The translations under genes were made by a program, and so were the position numbers. The notes beneath the pieces are model-generated. The model did not search any database, was not told the DNA's origin, and worked only from the letters and a program-made list of their open reading frames with translations. DNA of 64,000 nt from an uncultured Oceanospirillaceae bacterium. Its GTDB lineage: Bacteria; Pseudomonadota; Gammaproteobacteria; Pseudomonadales; Oceanobacteraceae. Shown one piece after another: positions 16,347-26,275 of the stretch (its first letter is position 1; every line of letters starts with the position of its first letter). The DNA lies in the NCBI GenBank assembly GCA_937974825.1, contig CALJVD010000032.1, forward strand, positions 34,138 to 98,137, written 5' to 3'.

Positions 16347-19300
16347 GCCGATTTCCCGTTAAAAAGAGTGCGCCATTGCTTTAGTTTCTCTGTATCCACC
16401 GCGTGGTAATAAACACCAGGAGCTTGTTGAGTGTCTCCGTTTTTGAACAACGGTGCTTCAGCACCTAAGTGCATGCCTCTTAAGAAAAAGTAATACACCC
16501 CACCAAGATGTTGCTGTGGATCGTAATCCTTAATACGCCGCGCCAATAAAGCATCTAACGCTAAGGTATAAATCCAAGCCTGCATATCATAAGCATGACT
16601 CAACATAGCGTCGGTTAAGTTGTCGGGCCGGTAATCTGCTAACGACCGGCCTAAATGATTAGACTTATAGTCGGCAACGTAATAACGACCGTTATGACAG
16701 AAAATCAAATCAATAAAACCTTTTAAATAGCCTGTTAACGGGTTGAAATTAAACCGTTGACTGCTGCCTAATAGTGCTTCTAACTGTGAGGGTGCAAGGT
16801 TTGCTACGGGTAAAAAGAACTCCATTTCATCGAGACGCTTTTCATAGGACACCTGCTGCAAATCAAACTGATTAGCATAAGCGTCTTGTAACGGAGTTTG
16901 CACTATGGCGCTCATCCACTGAACCAAATCAGGCAACTGTTCTTCTTTAAAATCGATACCGTAATGTTCTAACTTGGTGGCGACTAATTCTGGTAGCGTT
17001 GCTTGATCGTGAAAGTCCCAGTGTTCGAATATTTCGTGCAAGCAAGTACCCGCATTTGCCCCTTTTACAAAGGTGAAAGCAATATGCTCAGAATCAAACT
17101 CCTGCTCAGTTTCTGTGGTTACTATGGGCGTTTCTTGTTCGCTGTCATAGCTATTAAAGGCGGTGCTTTCATCGTCCTTTAATTGCACCATTGGTTCAGT
17201 AGCCATGGCTAATTTATCTGCCTGATGAGCAAGCTGACTGTAGCTGCTGACACGCCAATTATCCCACTCTTTAGGGGCTGCATAAGCGGCATTAAGCACT
17301 AACGTTTTATCGTCAGAATTATTTCCTACTCCAGTTGACTGCCAAGATGGTAGTGCACTGATGGTTATATCATTTTCAGTGAGTCTATCTATCAGCGCTT
17401 GCCAGTTTGGATCGTCGTTGATGTTTAAAACATAGCCGAGCGCCGTTTTTGCCACTCTGGTTTTTTTATTTTTGCTTGCGCGACCATCAACCACATCTTT
17501 AATCCACACAAAACAACCCTGCTCGGCTCTTGTTAAGGCAACGTATAACAAGCGTAAATATTCAGCTAACTTTGCTTCTTTGGCCTTGTCTTTCTCTGAT
17601 TCTTTTGGGTTTAAATGCAGCTTTACCTGCTGATCGGTATCAAAATAAATTATATCATCAAAGCGGCTAAGCTCGGTCGTGTCATCCCACAAAAATGGCA
17701 AAAAGACTAACGGATACTGCAAGCCTTTCGACTTATGAATGGTAACAATGGATACTAAGTTAGCATCACTTTCTAAACGCAGTTGCGACTCTTCACCTGC
17801 TTCATCATCGCCTAACACATGCTCTGTAAACCAACGTAACAATGCTTCATGACCGCGCAGTTTTCGGCTGCGTTGTTGCAGTAAATCACCTAAGTGCATT
17901 AGGTTTGTTAAACGGCGTTCACCGTCGGTTGTTTTACGCAGCCTAATGGCTAACTCATCGGTTTCTAACCAACTCATAATGGCAGCCATAATGCCGCGTT
18001 TTAACCACAGTTGCAGGTACCCTTGCTGAGCGGCTAGGGCTTCTTCCCACTTATGCTCATCCACCAATAGCTCGTCTATTTCGGCGGCACTGTAATTTTG
18101 CGTTAGAGTGATTAATGAAGAACGTAAAGCACGTTCATCGGTTGGGTGCGCAACAGACTGTAGCCAACGCAAAAGATCTTGTGCTTCTTGCGTTTTAAAT
18201 ACCGAATCGCGAGTAAGAAAAACGCTGCTAATATTACGCTCATTTAAGGCATTGCGGATAATTTTTGCTTGCTTACCTGTGCGCACTAAAATGGCAATAT
18301 CTCGGGCTTGAACTTTATCTTTCCCTAGCTGCGCACTTCCCGTTAACAACTGCTGAATTTGTGCTGCGCACTCACTGGCAGTGTCTTGACTCGCCTGGTA
18401 GCGATTCGATTCTTCCTGTGTTAACCAAAACTGTAACGGGGCAACGGGCGCATCATTAATTACCAGTGCGTTGTTATCTCTCGTATTGCTGCTGTCTACC
18501 GGAGAAAAAGCAATGTCATCGTTATACACAAAAGGCGCGCTGTGCCCAGAAAATACAGTATTGACCGATTGAACCAGCTGACTATGGCTACGCCAGTTTT
18601 TATCAAGCGTAAAGCGCTGGGATTCGTTTAATTCACGTTTAGCACGAATGTACGTAAAAATATCGGCACCACGGAAGGCATAAATTGCTTGTTTAGGGTC
18701 ACCAATCATTATTAGTGCATGAGGGTCTGATGACTCGTTTTGTGCCGGATAGATACGACTGAAAATTCCGTACTGAATAGGGTCCGTGTCTTGGAACTCA
18801 TCGATCATAGCGACAGGGTAAAGCGTACGAATTTGTTCGGCTAATTGATCACCAAACTCTGACACTAACGCTTGCGATAACAAACGTAATAAGTCATCGG
18901 GCGTTAAAATACCGGCCTGCTCTAAGCTATCAAAATAGCGCTCTTTAATGTCTTCTAACCAAGCATTTTTTAAAATACTTTGAATTTCTATATCGCAATG
19001 CCATAGTGCATCGATTGCATCAAAGAGCGGATGGGTAGGAAAGCTTCCATCTTTGGACTTTTCCTCCATGACAGCATAAGTGAAGTTTTCAGCTTGCTTA
19101 GGAAAAGCCGTTAGGTCATCACCTAACAGATACTGATAGCTGAGCCGTAACCAATTGGGTAAGTTTTTACTGCTGTAGCTTTGCTTTCTCAAGTTCGAAC
19201 TTGAAATCAGTGCTTCTATATCTTCACTAGGTGTCTTCTCTGCGATGCCTTTAGCCGTAGTAAAGAGCTCGGTGAATGTCTGCCATGCTTCATTAAATGA

Positions 19301-19957
19301 GTGCTTTGCTGTTTCTGGCAAAATAGTGATATCGCTACGACCAATACGAGACTTCACTGTATCAAATAAACTTTTAGGACTTTTATGCGTTGCCAATAGT
19401 TTTTGGCTTTGTGCAAAGTCGAGTGAATAAGCCACCTGACGCCATACGTCTTCACAGGCCTGCATTAGGTACTTATCACTGTCTAAGGTCAGCTCGGCAC
19501 TAAACATTACCCCACTATCGAATGCAAAGCGCTTCAACATCTTTCCGCAAAAGCCATGGATGGTAAAGATACTGGCTTCATCCATTAGGGTTAAGTTAGT
19601 TTGTAACCAGTGCTTCAGCTCTAATAGAAGCGTATCTTCCGGTTTGCCACTGCTGCGCACTATGTCTTGAATGTATAGCGCTAAGTTTTCGTCCTCAGCG
19701 TCTTGTCCATTCAACATGCGCAGAACATCGATAAAACTGTCTTGAATGCGTTGGCGAATACGTCCACGTAATTCTTCTGTGGCTGCTTCAGTAAAGGTAA
19801 CTAATAAGATTTGATCACAACCTAAACGCGCACTGTTGTGACCTGTAATAATTCGATTATAAAGCGCACTGATTGTGAAGGTTTTACCGGTACCAGCACT
19901 GGCTTCTATTAAAGAGCGTCCTTTTAATGGATAACTTGGAACGGAAAGTTTTTGCAT
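16343..19957 (-). CDS. recB: RecBCD beta subunit, RecB helicase-nuclease
   Basis: RecB is the 3'-5' helicase and the sole nuclease of exonuclease V, and it also loads RecA. Its 1204 residues compare with 1180 in E. coli. Visible motifs are Walker A IEASAGTGKTFTI, motif II MIDEFQDTDPIQYGIF, VTIHKSKGLQYPLVFLPF and YVALTRAEQ. The C-terminal nuclease domain keeps GFIDLIF and VADYKSNHLG, with the catalytic Asp and Lys. It overlaps recC by one base and recD by 4. The ptrA protease gene that sits between recC and recB in E. coli is absent. Confidence 0.96.
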   Translation of the reverse strand: MQKLSVPSYPLKGRSLIEASAGTGKTFTISALYNRIITGHNSARLGCDQILLVTFTEAATEELRGRIRQRIQDSFIDVLRMLNGQDAEDENLALYIQDIVRSSGKPEDTLLLELKHWLQTNLTLMDEASIFTIHGFCGKMLKRFAFDSGVMFSAELTLDSDKYLMQACEDVWRQVAYSLDFAQSQKLLATHKSPKSLFDTVKSRIGRSDITILPETAKHSFNEAWQTFTELFTTAKGIAEKTPSEDIEALISSSNLRKQSYSSKNLPNWLRLSYQYLLGDDLTAFPKQAENFTYAVMEEKSKDGSFPTHPLFDAIDALWHCDIEIQSILKNAWLEDIKERYFDSLEQAGILTPDDLLRLLSQALVSEFGDQLAEQIRTLYPVAMIDEFQDTDPIQYGIFSRIYPAQNESSDPHALIMIGDPKQAIYAFRGADIFTYIRAKRELNESQRFTLDKNWRSHSQLVQSVNTVFSGHSAPFVYNDDIAFSPVDSSNTRDNNALVINDAPVAPLQFWLTQEESNRYQASQDTASECAAQIQQLLTGSAQLGKDKVQARDIAILVRTGKQAKIIRNALNERNISSVFLTRDSVFKTQEAQDLLRWLQSVAHPTDERALRSSLITLTQNYSAAEIDELLVDEHKWEEALAAQQGYLQLWLKRGIMAAIMSWLETDELAIRLRKTTDGERRLTNLMHLGDLLQQRSRKLRGHEALLRWFTEHVLGDDEAGEESQLRLESDANLVSIVTIHKSKGLQYPLVFLPFLWDDTTELSRFDDIIYFDTDQQVKLHLNPKESEKDKAKEAKLAEYLRLLYVALTRAEQGCFVWIKDVVDGRASKNKKTRVAKTALGYVLNINDDPNWQALIDRLTENDITISALPSWQSTGVGNNSDDKTLVLNAAYAAPKEWDNWRVSSYSQLAHQADKLAMATEPMVQLKDDESTAFNSYDSEQETPIVTTETEQEFDSEHIAFTFVKGANAGTCLHEIFEHWDFHDQATLPELVATKLEHYGIDFKEEQLPDLVQWMSAIVQTPLQDAYANQFDLQQVSYEKRLDEMEFFLPVANLAPSQLEALLGSSQRFNFNPLTGYLKGFIDLIFCHNGRYYVADYKSNHLGRSLADYRPDNLTDAMLSHAYDMQAWIYTLALDALLARRIKDYDPQQHLGGVYYFFLRGMHLGAEAPLFKNGDTQQAPGVYYHAVDTEKLKQWRTLFNGKSA

Positions 19958-22900
19958 TAGTTATCCTCCTTAATAATTTCCATATAACCAGCCATACCCT
20001 GCATAAGTGCCCCCCACTCTTCTAGCCACTCTTGGTAATCAGACTCAAAGCTTTCATTAAAAGTCGGCAAGCAGCGTTTCAAGTAATCGGAGGCAAGTTC
20101 GTCATACTCTTCTTTTAGCAAGGTGCCGACGTACTTAACCATTTGATCCATTAAATCTTGCTCACTTTTCGCTTTTTCTTCTAATTCATTCCTTTTGTTG
20201 AATAGCTTATGGAGTGTGTTAGGTAAATGCGGAATAGGTTTATGCCAGCACTGCCAATACCACTCTAAAGCAATCGCAATTTGTTCGAGTGCCACCTCTT
20301 TTGATGGCGCTGAAAGCTTTATTTGTTGGACTTCATCTTTTGACAATGCAAACAAATAAGCCGATTGCACAGGCGCATCAGCGGCGACGGCTACCAACAG
20401 CTTAAGCCAAGCATTCAGTAAGTGTTTGCCTTTTAAGCTACTGACTTGGTAGTAAAGGAAGTAGTTGTGATCTGTGCTTAGCGCAGAAAACGCCTGCTGT
20501 AACTCCCCCAACACTTCAGTGCCATTCACATTAACGCTCAGACTGGTATTTCCCAGTGGGCTTCTCATTAGAGGCTGCACAGCCTGTACGAGCGACTCAG
20601 TGTATTTAGCAACCTGTAGGCCACTGTGTTTACCCAGTTCTTTTACCGGTAAATTTCCCAGCGCTTGTTGCTGACTAATAAACTCACGATTAAAGGTTTC
20701 TATATCATCTAGAGCGCTAGGTTGGTGCTGCACGCTGTCTAACCATTGTGACTTTAGCTGATATTGCTCTAAACCTTCTGTAGCAAAAGGTTCGGCGCTC
20801 AATTTTTCTTGCCAATCGATATCAAGGCTCGACTGTAAACGGCGCCGAATAAAAAACTTACAGGGATCGGATAAAGCCAACACCATATCCTGCACATTTA
20901 CTTGGTCGGTATTAAGGTCGGCCGGCAACGCCAGAGCGCTGCTTTGCCAGCTTAAATCGGTCTTCTCTTCAGACAAACCTGCCTGAGCAACGTCCATCCA
21001 TAGATGCTGATAACCTGGTACTTTATGCTTGTGCTCGACAAAACGGTCTGCGTTATAGGGTTGTAAGGGTAATTCGTCCACCAGCCACTTCAGGAAACGC
21101 TCGCGGCTTTTACTGTGGGTTAGTTGCAAGTCACTGTCTAAACAAAAGCCGTCGGCTAAATAATCACGCAATTCTGCCACTAACACAGACGGTTGTTGCT
21201 CCGCATTGTCACGCGCACTGCGCCCACGGTAACTGATGTACAAGTAGTCTTGAGCAGAGCTGACCGCTTCTAAAAACAGGTAACGGTCATCTTCACGACG
21301 TGAACGGTCACCTAGGCGTGATGGTTTGCTTTGCATTAAGTCAAACCCTAGCGGCGTAACACGACGAGGATAATCACTGTCGTTCATACCCAGTAAGCAT
21401 ACGGCCTTAAACGGAATTGAACGCATTGGCATTAGGGTACAGAAGTTAACCGGTCCTGCTAAAAAGCGCTGCCAGCCTGTTTGTGTACCAAGATGTTCGT
21501 TAAACCAAATGGCTAACACTTTAATGGGCAAACTGTCTGTTAATGCCGAGAGTTCGGTATCTTCAACCCATTGCTGAATAGACTGTCGTATACCTTGAAG
21601 AGAGCTAATTTCATTGTCATCGGGCAAATAGAATTGATCAATAATGGCCGTTAATTGTTGCTGCCAGTCTTCTTTAATAAGTGATTGATTAAGCCGCTTT
21701 TGCCAAGCAGACAATTGATCAATAAACGCCATTATTTTGCCCAACAACTCGCCTTCATTGCCTTCTACCGCAAACACTGGGTAGTCTTGCATAAAGTCTT
21801 GATCGGTATTGGGCAAGGCATAGCCTAATAGCAACTGTTTTAGTCCTTTATGCCAACTGTTCTGCTCAAAACTTGGCATTCCTTGTTGGCTACGTTGCTC
21901 ACCATCTAATCCAAAGCGAATTTGCGCATCCAACAACCAATTTTTTATCTGCTCCAGTTCATCCACTTTTATATCAAAGCGATGGCGTATAGCCGGCACG
22001 TCTAATAGATCAAACACCTCGGGCAAGGTGAAACGTGAATCAGGCAAATTTAAAAGCTGTAAAAAACTTTCAACGATTGGGTCTTCAGCGGCAATGGCTT
22101 GGTCTGAAATTGCCCAAGGAATCTGATAACGAGCTTCCGTGTTGTCGGGCTGAATAAAGCGAGCATTATGACTAGAAAAAACAGCATCAATATAAGGCGC
22201 GTACTGGTTAATGTCGGGCACCATCACCACTATGTCACGCGGTTTTAAGTTAGGGTCTTGGTCTAACCAATATAATATTTGGTCATAGAGTTGTTGCACT
22301 TCGCGTAAAGGGCTGTGGGCATCGACAAAACTAATACTGGTATCGTCACTACTAATAGCTTGTTTAAATTGGCTATCGATTAGCGCCTGCGCAGTAAATG
22401 CATTTTGCTGGCGGTCGTGCAATTCAAGAATATCGTTTTTTAAGTAATCAAGCAGGCGTGGACGCTGCTTAGGCGCCTGATAAAACAGCTCTACCTCGTG
22501 CAAATGATCTGTGGCCGATTCGTTAATAAGAGTTAAGAAGTCTTTACCCAACTTGCCCCAAGAAGCCAGCAAGGGGTTACCTCTATCCATAATATGTTCA
22601 GTGTCGGGCGCCTTCGATAATATTTTTAAGCGCTGACGGTCATTCAAAAGATCGCCCCAGAAGTTTTGACAAGGGTTTAATAGAAAATAATGAACATCAA
22701 TAACATTAGAAATGGCTTCCAGTACTTGCCAATAGGCAGCGGGAAGCGCGGCAATTCCGAACACAAACAGCCGCTTAGGCAAGCTCTGTAGGCGGTCTTT
22801 ATGTTGTTTAATGAGCTCAGGAAGCTTTTGAATAAGCTGCGCACGGTGTTCAAGCGAATGCTGCAACTGTTCACTGTCTTTAATCAGCGCACGCCAGACC

Positions 22901-23403
22901 ACAGGTTGCCAACTTTGCGCACCTAACTCTTGGCCTTCAACATTATTGCTGCCCTGTTCCCATTCCAAGAGCCAGTCGGGGCGATAAACTAAATATTGGT
23001 CGAAAACGTCGGCAATATTATGTGCCAGCTGGTAGCACTTAACAGGATTGTTTTCTTGCGTCAGATAGTTAGCAATGGCTTCGCACTCTGGGGTTTTAGC
23101 GAGCTCTGGCAGAAGACGATAAAGTTTCCACGCCATAATGGCTTTATCAAAATGCGATCGCTCGGGCAGGTCGGGTTGTAGTAAGTTAAAAACTCGCCAA
23201 ATAAAATTAGACGGTAACGGAAAGTCTACTTGTGCGCTAATGCCCAAGCCGTCGGCAAGCTGTAACTTTAACCAATGCGACATGCCCTGACTTTGTACCA
23301 AGATGACTTCTTTATCGAAGAAATCTAACGGGTCGTTTTCAATCTGACGTATTAATGCGCCTTTTAGCATCTCTAAGTCATTGGAGTGATAAACACGAAG
23401 CAT
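19957..23403 (-). CDS. recC: RecBCD gamma subunit, RecC
   Basis: RecC is the Chi-recognising subunit that holds the complex together and splits the DNA strands. Its 1148 residues compare with 1122 in E. coli. The start LRVYHSNDLEMLKGALI, then EVILVQSQGMSHWLKLQLAD, are diagnostic. MPMRSIPFKAVCLLGMNDSDYPR and RRREDDRYLFLEA-type segments also match the inactivated helicase and nuclease core. As in other RecC proteins, the helicase motifs are degenerate. It is the first gene of the operon and follows a 234-base leader region with a 9-bp inverted repeat. Confidence 0.95.
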   Translation of the reverse strand: MLRVYHSNDLEMLKGALIRQIENDPLDFFDKEVILVQSQGMSHWLKLQLADGLGISAQVDFPLPSNFIWRVFNLLQPDLPERSHFDKAIMAWKLYRLLPELAKTPECEAIANYLTQENNPVKCYQLAHNIADVFDQYLVYRPDWLLEWEQGSNNVEGQELGAQSWQPVVWRALIKDSEQLQHSLEHRAQLIQKLPELIKQHKDRLQSLPKRLFVFGIAALPAAYWQVLEAISNVIDVHYFLLNPCQNFWGDLLNDRQRLKILSKAPDTEHIMDRGNPLLASWGKLGKDFLTLINESATDHLHEVELFYQAPKQRPRLLDYLKNDILELHDRQQNAFTAQALIDSQFKQAISSDDTSISFVDAHSPLREVQQLYDQILYWLDQDPNLKPRDIVVMVPDINQYAPYIDAVFSSHNARFIQPDNTEARYQIPWAISDQAIAAEDPIVESFLQLLNLPDSRFTLPEVFDLLDVPAIRHRFDIKVDELEQIKNWLLDAQIRFGLDGEQRSQQGMPSFEQNSWHKGLKQLLLGYALPNTDQDFMQDYPVFAVEGNEGELLGKIMAFIDQLSAWQKRLNQSLIKEDWQQQLTAIIDQFYLPDDNEISSLQGIRQSIQQWVEDTELSALTDSLPIKVLAIWFNEHLGTQTGWQRFLAGPVNFCTLMPMRSIPFKAVCLLGMNDSDYPRRVTPLGFDLMQSKPSRLGDRSRREDDRYLFLEAVSSAQDYLYISYRGRSARDNAEQQPSVLVAELRDYLADGFCLDSDLQLTHSKSRERFLKWLVDELPLQPYNADRFVEHKHKVPGYQHLWMDVAQAGLSEEKTDLSWQSSALALPADLNTDQVNVQDMVLALSDPCKFFIRRRLQSSLDIDWQEKLSAEPFATEGLEQYQLKSQWLDSVQHQPSALDDIETFNREFISQQQALGNLPVKELGKHSGLQVAKYTESLVQAVQPLMRSPLGNTSLSVNVNGTEVLGELQQAFSALSTDHNYFLYYQVSSLKGKHLLNAWLKLLVAVAADAPVQSAYLFALSKDEVQQIKLSAPSKEVALEQIAIALEWYWQCWHKPIPHLPNTLHKLFNKRNELEEKAKSEQDLMDQMVKYVGTLLKEEYDELASDYLKRCLPTFNESFESDYQEWLEEWGALMQGMAGYMEIIKEDN

Positions 23404-23537
23404 GCGCTCTCCTAGCCGTGCAAAATAAGTAACTATAACTAAGGCAAGCTATACTGGCGAACTCTAATAACCACCTTAGTTAATTGAATTTACTTGTTTT
23501 ATCACAGATATGATTATGGTCAATGGGACATATTTTC

Positions 23538-23560
23538 ATCTGTAAAATTAGTTTACAGAT
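23538..23560. repeat. Perfect 9-bp inverted repeat upstream of recC
   Basis: ATCTGTAAA (23538-23546) and TTTACAGAT (23552-23560) are exact reverse complements with a 5-base spacer. The site lies about 135 bases before recC and 50 bases beyond the next terminator. It resembles a dimeric repressor operator, but it does not have the spacing of LexA or TyrR sites. The regulator is unknown. Confidence 0.5.
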
Positions 23561-23610
23561 AAACCATACAAAGCTAAGCAGACTTGAAAATATTTTATGG
23601 AAGAATCAAA

Positions 23611-23632
23611 AAAGCCGGCGAGTGCCGGCTTT
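23611..23632 (-). terminator. Terminator of the START-domain gene
   Basis: AAAGCCGGC and GCCGGCTTT form a 9-bp stem with loop GAGT. A T run follows on the minus strand. It begins 5 bases after the stop codon at 23638. Confidence 0.88.
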
Positions 23633-23637
23633 ACTTA

Positions 23638-24297
23638 TTAGAAGTTTACCACGGTATCCATAACAGCATTTTGGTACTTTTCTTCCAGCACCTTGGTTTG
23701 CATGTTTTTAAGAGTGGTGTATGGCATATCAACCACTAAGCTATTGATTAGCCAGTTAGGCAATGAACCTGCTGGGTCCGCATGTGCCTGATAAGTCACT
23801 TGAGTTGTTTCAGCGTCTACTGGTGTAAAGACCCAAGAACCGTGCATTTCTGTAATGCGGACGCGGCCTTTCTTTTCTTCCATTAGATCGGTTCTGATTT
23901 CCATATCAAAGCGTGCTTCTTTGGTTTCTGGGTCTTGGCTTAACTTACTGTAAATCGTGCTGTCACGATCTTTTACCGGCCAAGGAGCACCAGTGACCAT
24001 ATAGAAATGTGCTTCTGTTGGACTAGGACGCTCTAAGGTTTTTAATTCTTTACAGTCTTGAATCCAATCAGGACCTGCAGAATGGTCATTAACTAACGCC
24101 ACTGCTGCGGTAATGGTAGCTGGCACATTAGCAACACCACGGAATTCTTTTAAGGGAGAGCCTTCAACCACACGGGTAAATACTTGAATACCGTTTTTGG
24201 TATCGTCTTTAGCAAGTTTCCAGTCCGATGCTTGGACAATCATGCTCGAACAGGCAACCACTCCAATGAATAACGACTTTACTATTTTTGAATACAT
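23638..24297 (-). CDS. Exported START-domain lipid-binding protein
   Basis: The 219 residues begin with a Sec signal peptide (IVKSLFIGVVACSSMIVQA). A START/Bet v1-like fold follows, with DTKNGIQVFTR, SPLKEFRGV, a conserved DWIQDC and a region around APWPVKDRDSTIY typical of bacterial START proteins. The fold binds hydrophobic ligands in a cavity. The ligand here is unknown, and the protein is probably periplasmic. It is a single gene, ending at a strong terminator. Confidence 0.85.
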   Translation of the reverse strand: MYSKIVKSLFIGVVACSSMIVQASDWKLAKDDTKNGIQVFTRVVEGSPLKEFRGVANVPATITAAVALVNDHSAGPDWIQDCKELKTLERPSPTEAHFYMVTGAPWPVKDRDSTIYSKLSQDPETKEARFDMEIRTDLMEEKKGRVRITEMHGSWVFTPVDAETTQVTYQAHADPAGSLPNWLINSLVVDMPYTTLKNMQTKVLEEKYQNAVMDTVVNF

Positions 24298-24326
24298 AAT
24301 TGATTCCTTATTGTTTTTATAAAGCT

Positions 24327-24626
24327 CTACTGGCCAAGGCCCCTGCAGTTGGGGGAACTAGGAACTTCAGCTTGTTGCCACTCTTCTGGAGTATATAGAA
24401 ATAAAGACAATGCATGTACTTGTCCTTGTAATTCTTCGGCAAACATTTTGTATAATCTTTGATGTCGAGCAACGGCCCGTACGTTTTCAAACTCAGTGCT
24501 CACCACCACTAATTTAAAGTGCGAGTCGGTTGCAGGCCCTGAGTGCATATGACTTTCATTGATGATTTCTACATGAGTAGGATTTAATTCTTGTAACTTT
24601 TGCTTGATGGTACTCTCTAAACTCAT
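24327..24626 (-). CDS. BolA family protein
   Basis: The 99 residues contain the BolA core: MSLESTIKQKLQELNPTHVE, ESHMHSGPATDSHFKLVVVS, and RAVARHQRLYKMFAEELQ. BolA proteins partner with monothiol glutaredoxins in iron-sulfur and redox metabolism and can bind DNA. The ATG at 24626 is preceded by AAGAAG and gives the standard N-terminus. A longer in-frame reading upstream is not BolA-like and is rejected. It is divergent from the uncharacterised gene at 24746 and separated by 29 bases from the START gene downstream. Confidence 0.9.
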   Translation of the reverse strand: MSLESTIKQKLQELNPTHVEIINESHMHSGPATDSHFKLVVVSTEFENVRAVARHQRLYKMFAEELQGQVHALSLFLYTPEEWQQAEVPSSPNCRGLGQ

Positions 24627-24745
24627 AACTCTTCTTAGCCTTCTAATAAAACTCAGACTACTATAATTCAGAACTAAGCGGTTGCATAGGAAGCACTTAA
24701 ACCGATAAAGTACCCTGTTTTGTAGCATTGTTTATGGAATCTGGC

Positions 24746-25327
24746 ATGCATAATTCTCAAACCACAAGTACCCAATCATTAATGGATCGTTATTACGAAG
24801 AAGAAAAAGCCCAGCAAGAGCGCGAGCTTTCTTTGGCTGAGCTAAATGTACGCCTAGACGCCAACGACTTGGCGATGTTAAACGTTATATCAAAACGTTT
24901 CCGTAAAACCCGTGACGAAGTAGCCCAAGAGCTTCTTTCTAGTGCTTTAATCGATTTATTCTCTCGTCTTGAAACCACCGAGCGTAAGCTCCTAGCACGA
25001 GATGCCGATGAAGCTGCACGTTCTTTAGCTGACGAAATCGCGGAAGATAACGGTGTCCGTACTATCGACGTTAAAACCGGTGTATGGACAAATCATGAAC
25101 GCCAGTTAACAAAGATCGAACGTAAGCTTGCGAAACAAGCGGAACAACAAGCAAACGAAGCGCAACAAGAGACGAACACAAGCCAAGAAACAACCGAGCA
25201 AACTATTTCCAACACAGAACATTCGATAGAAGAGCCCATCACTGAAAGCTCAAACGCAACAACGTCTGTTCATTCATCCGACACAGAGTCAGAGCAAAAC
25301 ATCTCTGCAATGGCTGCTAACCAATAA
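24746..25327 (+). CDS. Uncharacterised protein with acidic low-complexity tail
   Basis: I do not recognise a family. The protein is about 193 residues. The first 110 are helical and charged, with LDANDLAMLNVISKRFRKT and DEVAQELLSSALIDLFSRL, suggesting a small helical domain with a ribbon-helix-helix-like flavour. The last 70 residues are a low-complexity tail rich in Gln, Glu, Ser, Thr and Asn, likely disordered. There are no signal peptide or membrane helices. The start is uncertain: ATG at 24746 is used, with ATG at 24734 and TTG at 24728 also in frame. It ends 9 bases before rbgA and is probably cotranscribed with it. Confidence 0.65.
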   Translation: MHNSQTTSTQSLMDRYYEEEKAQQERELSLAELNVRLDANDLAMLNVISKRFRKTRDEVAQELLSSALIDLFSRLETTERKLLARDADEAARSLADEIAEDNGVRTIDVKTGVWTNHERQLTKIERKLAKQAEQQANEAQQETNTSQETTEQTISNTEHSIEEPITESSNATTSVHSSDTESEQNISAMAANQ

Positions 25328-25336
25328 AAGAAGATT

Positions 25337-26254
25337 ATGGCTATTCAATGGTTTCCCGGGCATATGCACAAAGCCCGCAAAAAAATAAGCGAGGCGATGC
25401 CTGAAGTTGATTTAGTCATTGAAGTACTGGATGCGCGCCTCCCCTATTCTAGTACTAACCCTTTGGTTGACGATTTACGCTCAGACAAACCTTGCATTAA
25501 GGTACTAAACAAAGCTGACCTAGCAGACCCAAAGAAAACGCAAGCTTGGGTGGCGTATTTTGAAAAACAGCACAACACCAAAGCCTTACCACTGGTCGCT
25601 GAAGAGCGCGGGCAAACTAAAAAGCTAATCAATCTAATCAAACAGCTGGGCACTGCACGTAGCAGTAAAAAGCTATCGATTCGAGTGATGATTATGGGGA
25701 TTCCGAACGTAGGAAAGTCGACCTTAATCAATGCACTCACCGGTCGATATGTGGCTAAAACAGGGAATGAGCCTGCTGTAACGAAAAGCAATCAAATGTT
25801 TGATTTAAAAAACGGTATTGTTTTGGCCGACACTCCGGGGATTTTATGGCCGAAGTTTGAGAACATCACCAGTGGTTATCGCTTAGCTGCTAGTGGCGCG
25901 GTTAAAGATACCGCCATCGAATACACCGACGTTGCACACTACGCACTCAACTATTTGCTTGAGTACTACCCTCAAGCCCTAAGCACACGCTTTAAGTTTA
26001 AATCTATGCCGGCTAACGCTGAAGATGCGCTAAAAGAAATAGCTCAACGTCGTGGCTGCTTACGCCCAGGTGGCATTCATGATTTGCACAAAGCCGCTGA
26101 GCTTTGCTTGCATGAATTAAGGTCTGGAAAAATCGGGCTTATCACTTTAGAAACACCTGAGATGGTTGAACAAGAGTTAGCAGCCATCAAAGAGCAAGAA
26201 GAAGCACGCATCGCAGCGGCAAAAGAAGCAGCGGAAAGAGACGCTCGTAACTGA
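25337..26254 (+). CDS. rbgA: Ribosome biogenesis GTPase RbgA/YlqF
   Basis: This circularly permuted GTPase assists late assembly of the 50S subunit. The motif order is permuted as expected: NKADLAD (G4) comes before GIPNVGKSTLINAL (G1), and DTPGIL (G3) follows. The start AIQWFPGHMHKARKKI is the family signature. Its 305 residues are slightly longer than B. subtilis RbgA (282) because of an Ala/Glu/Arg-rich helical tail. SD AAGAAG lies before the ATG. It follows the uncharacterised 24746 gene. Confidence 0.93.
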   Translation: MAIQWFPGHMHKARKKISEAMPEVDLVIEVLDARLPYSSTNPLVDDLRSDKPCIKVLNKADLADPKKTQAWVAYFEKQHNTKALPLVAEERGQTKKLINLIKQLGTARSSKKLSIRVMIMGIPNVGKSTLINALTGRYVAKTGNEPAVTKSNQMFDLKNGIVLADTPGILWPKFENITSGYRLAASGAVKDTAIEYTDVAHYALNYLLEYYPQALSTRFKFKSMPANAEDALKEIAQRRGCLRPGGIHDLHKAAELCLHELRSGKIGLITLETPEMVEQELAAIKEQEEARIAAAKEAAERDARN

Positions 26255-26264
26255 GTCTTTCCGC
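26231..26264 (+). terminator. Terminator-like hairpin at the end of rbgA
   Basis: GCGGAAAGA (inside the last codons) pairs exactly with TCTTTCCGC after the stop, with a 16-base loop. There is no clean T run, so it may be only partly efficient. It lies between convergent genes. Confidence 0.5.
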
Positions 26265-26275
26265 CAAATTATTGT

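Noticed and set aside
23539..23559. LexA-like or TyrR-like box ahead of recC
   Set aside because: The dyad has CTGT and ACAG, but with 11 bases between them rather than the 8 of LexA. As a TGTAAA/TTTACA pair it has a 5-base spacer rather than the 6 of TyrR.
24627..24728. BolA N-terminal extension
   Set aside because: The extra residues are Arg/Leu/Cys-rich and unlike BolA. The ATG at 24626 gives the family start with an SD.
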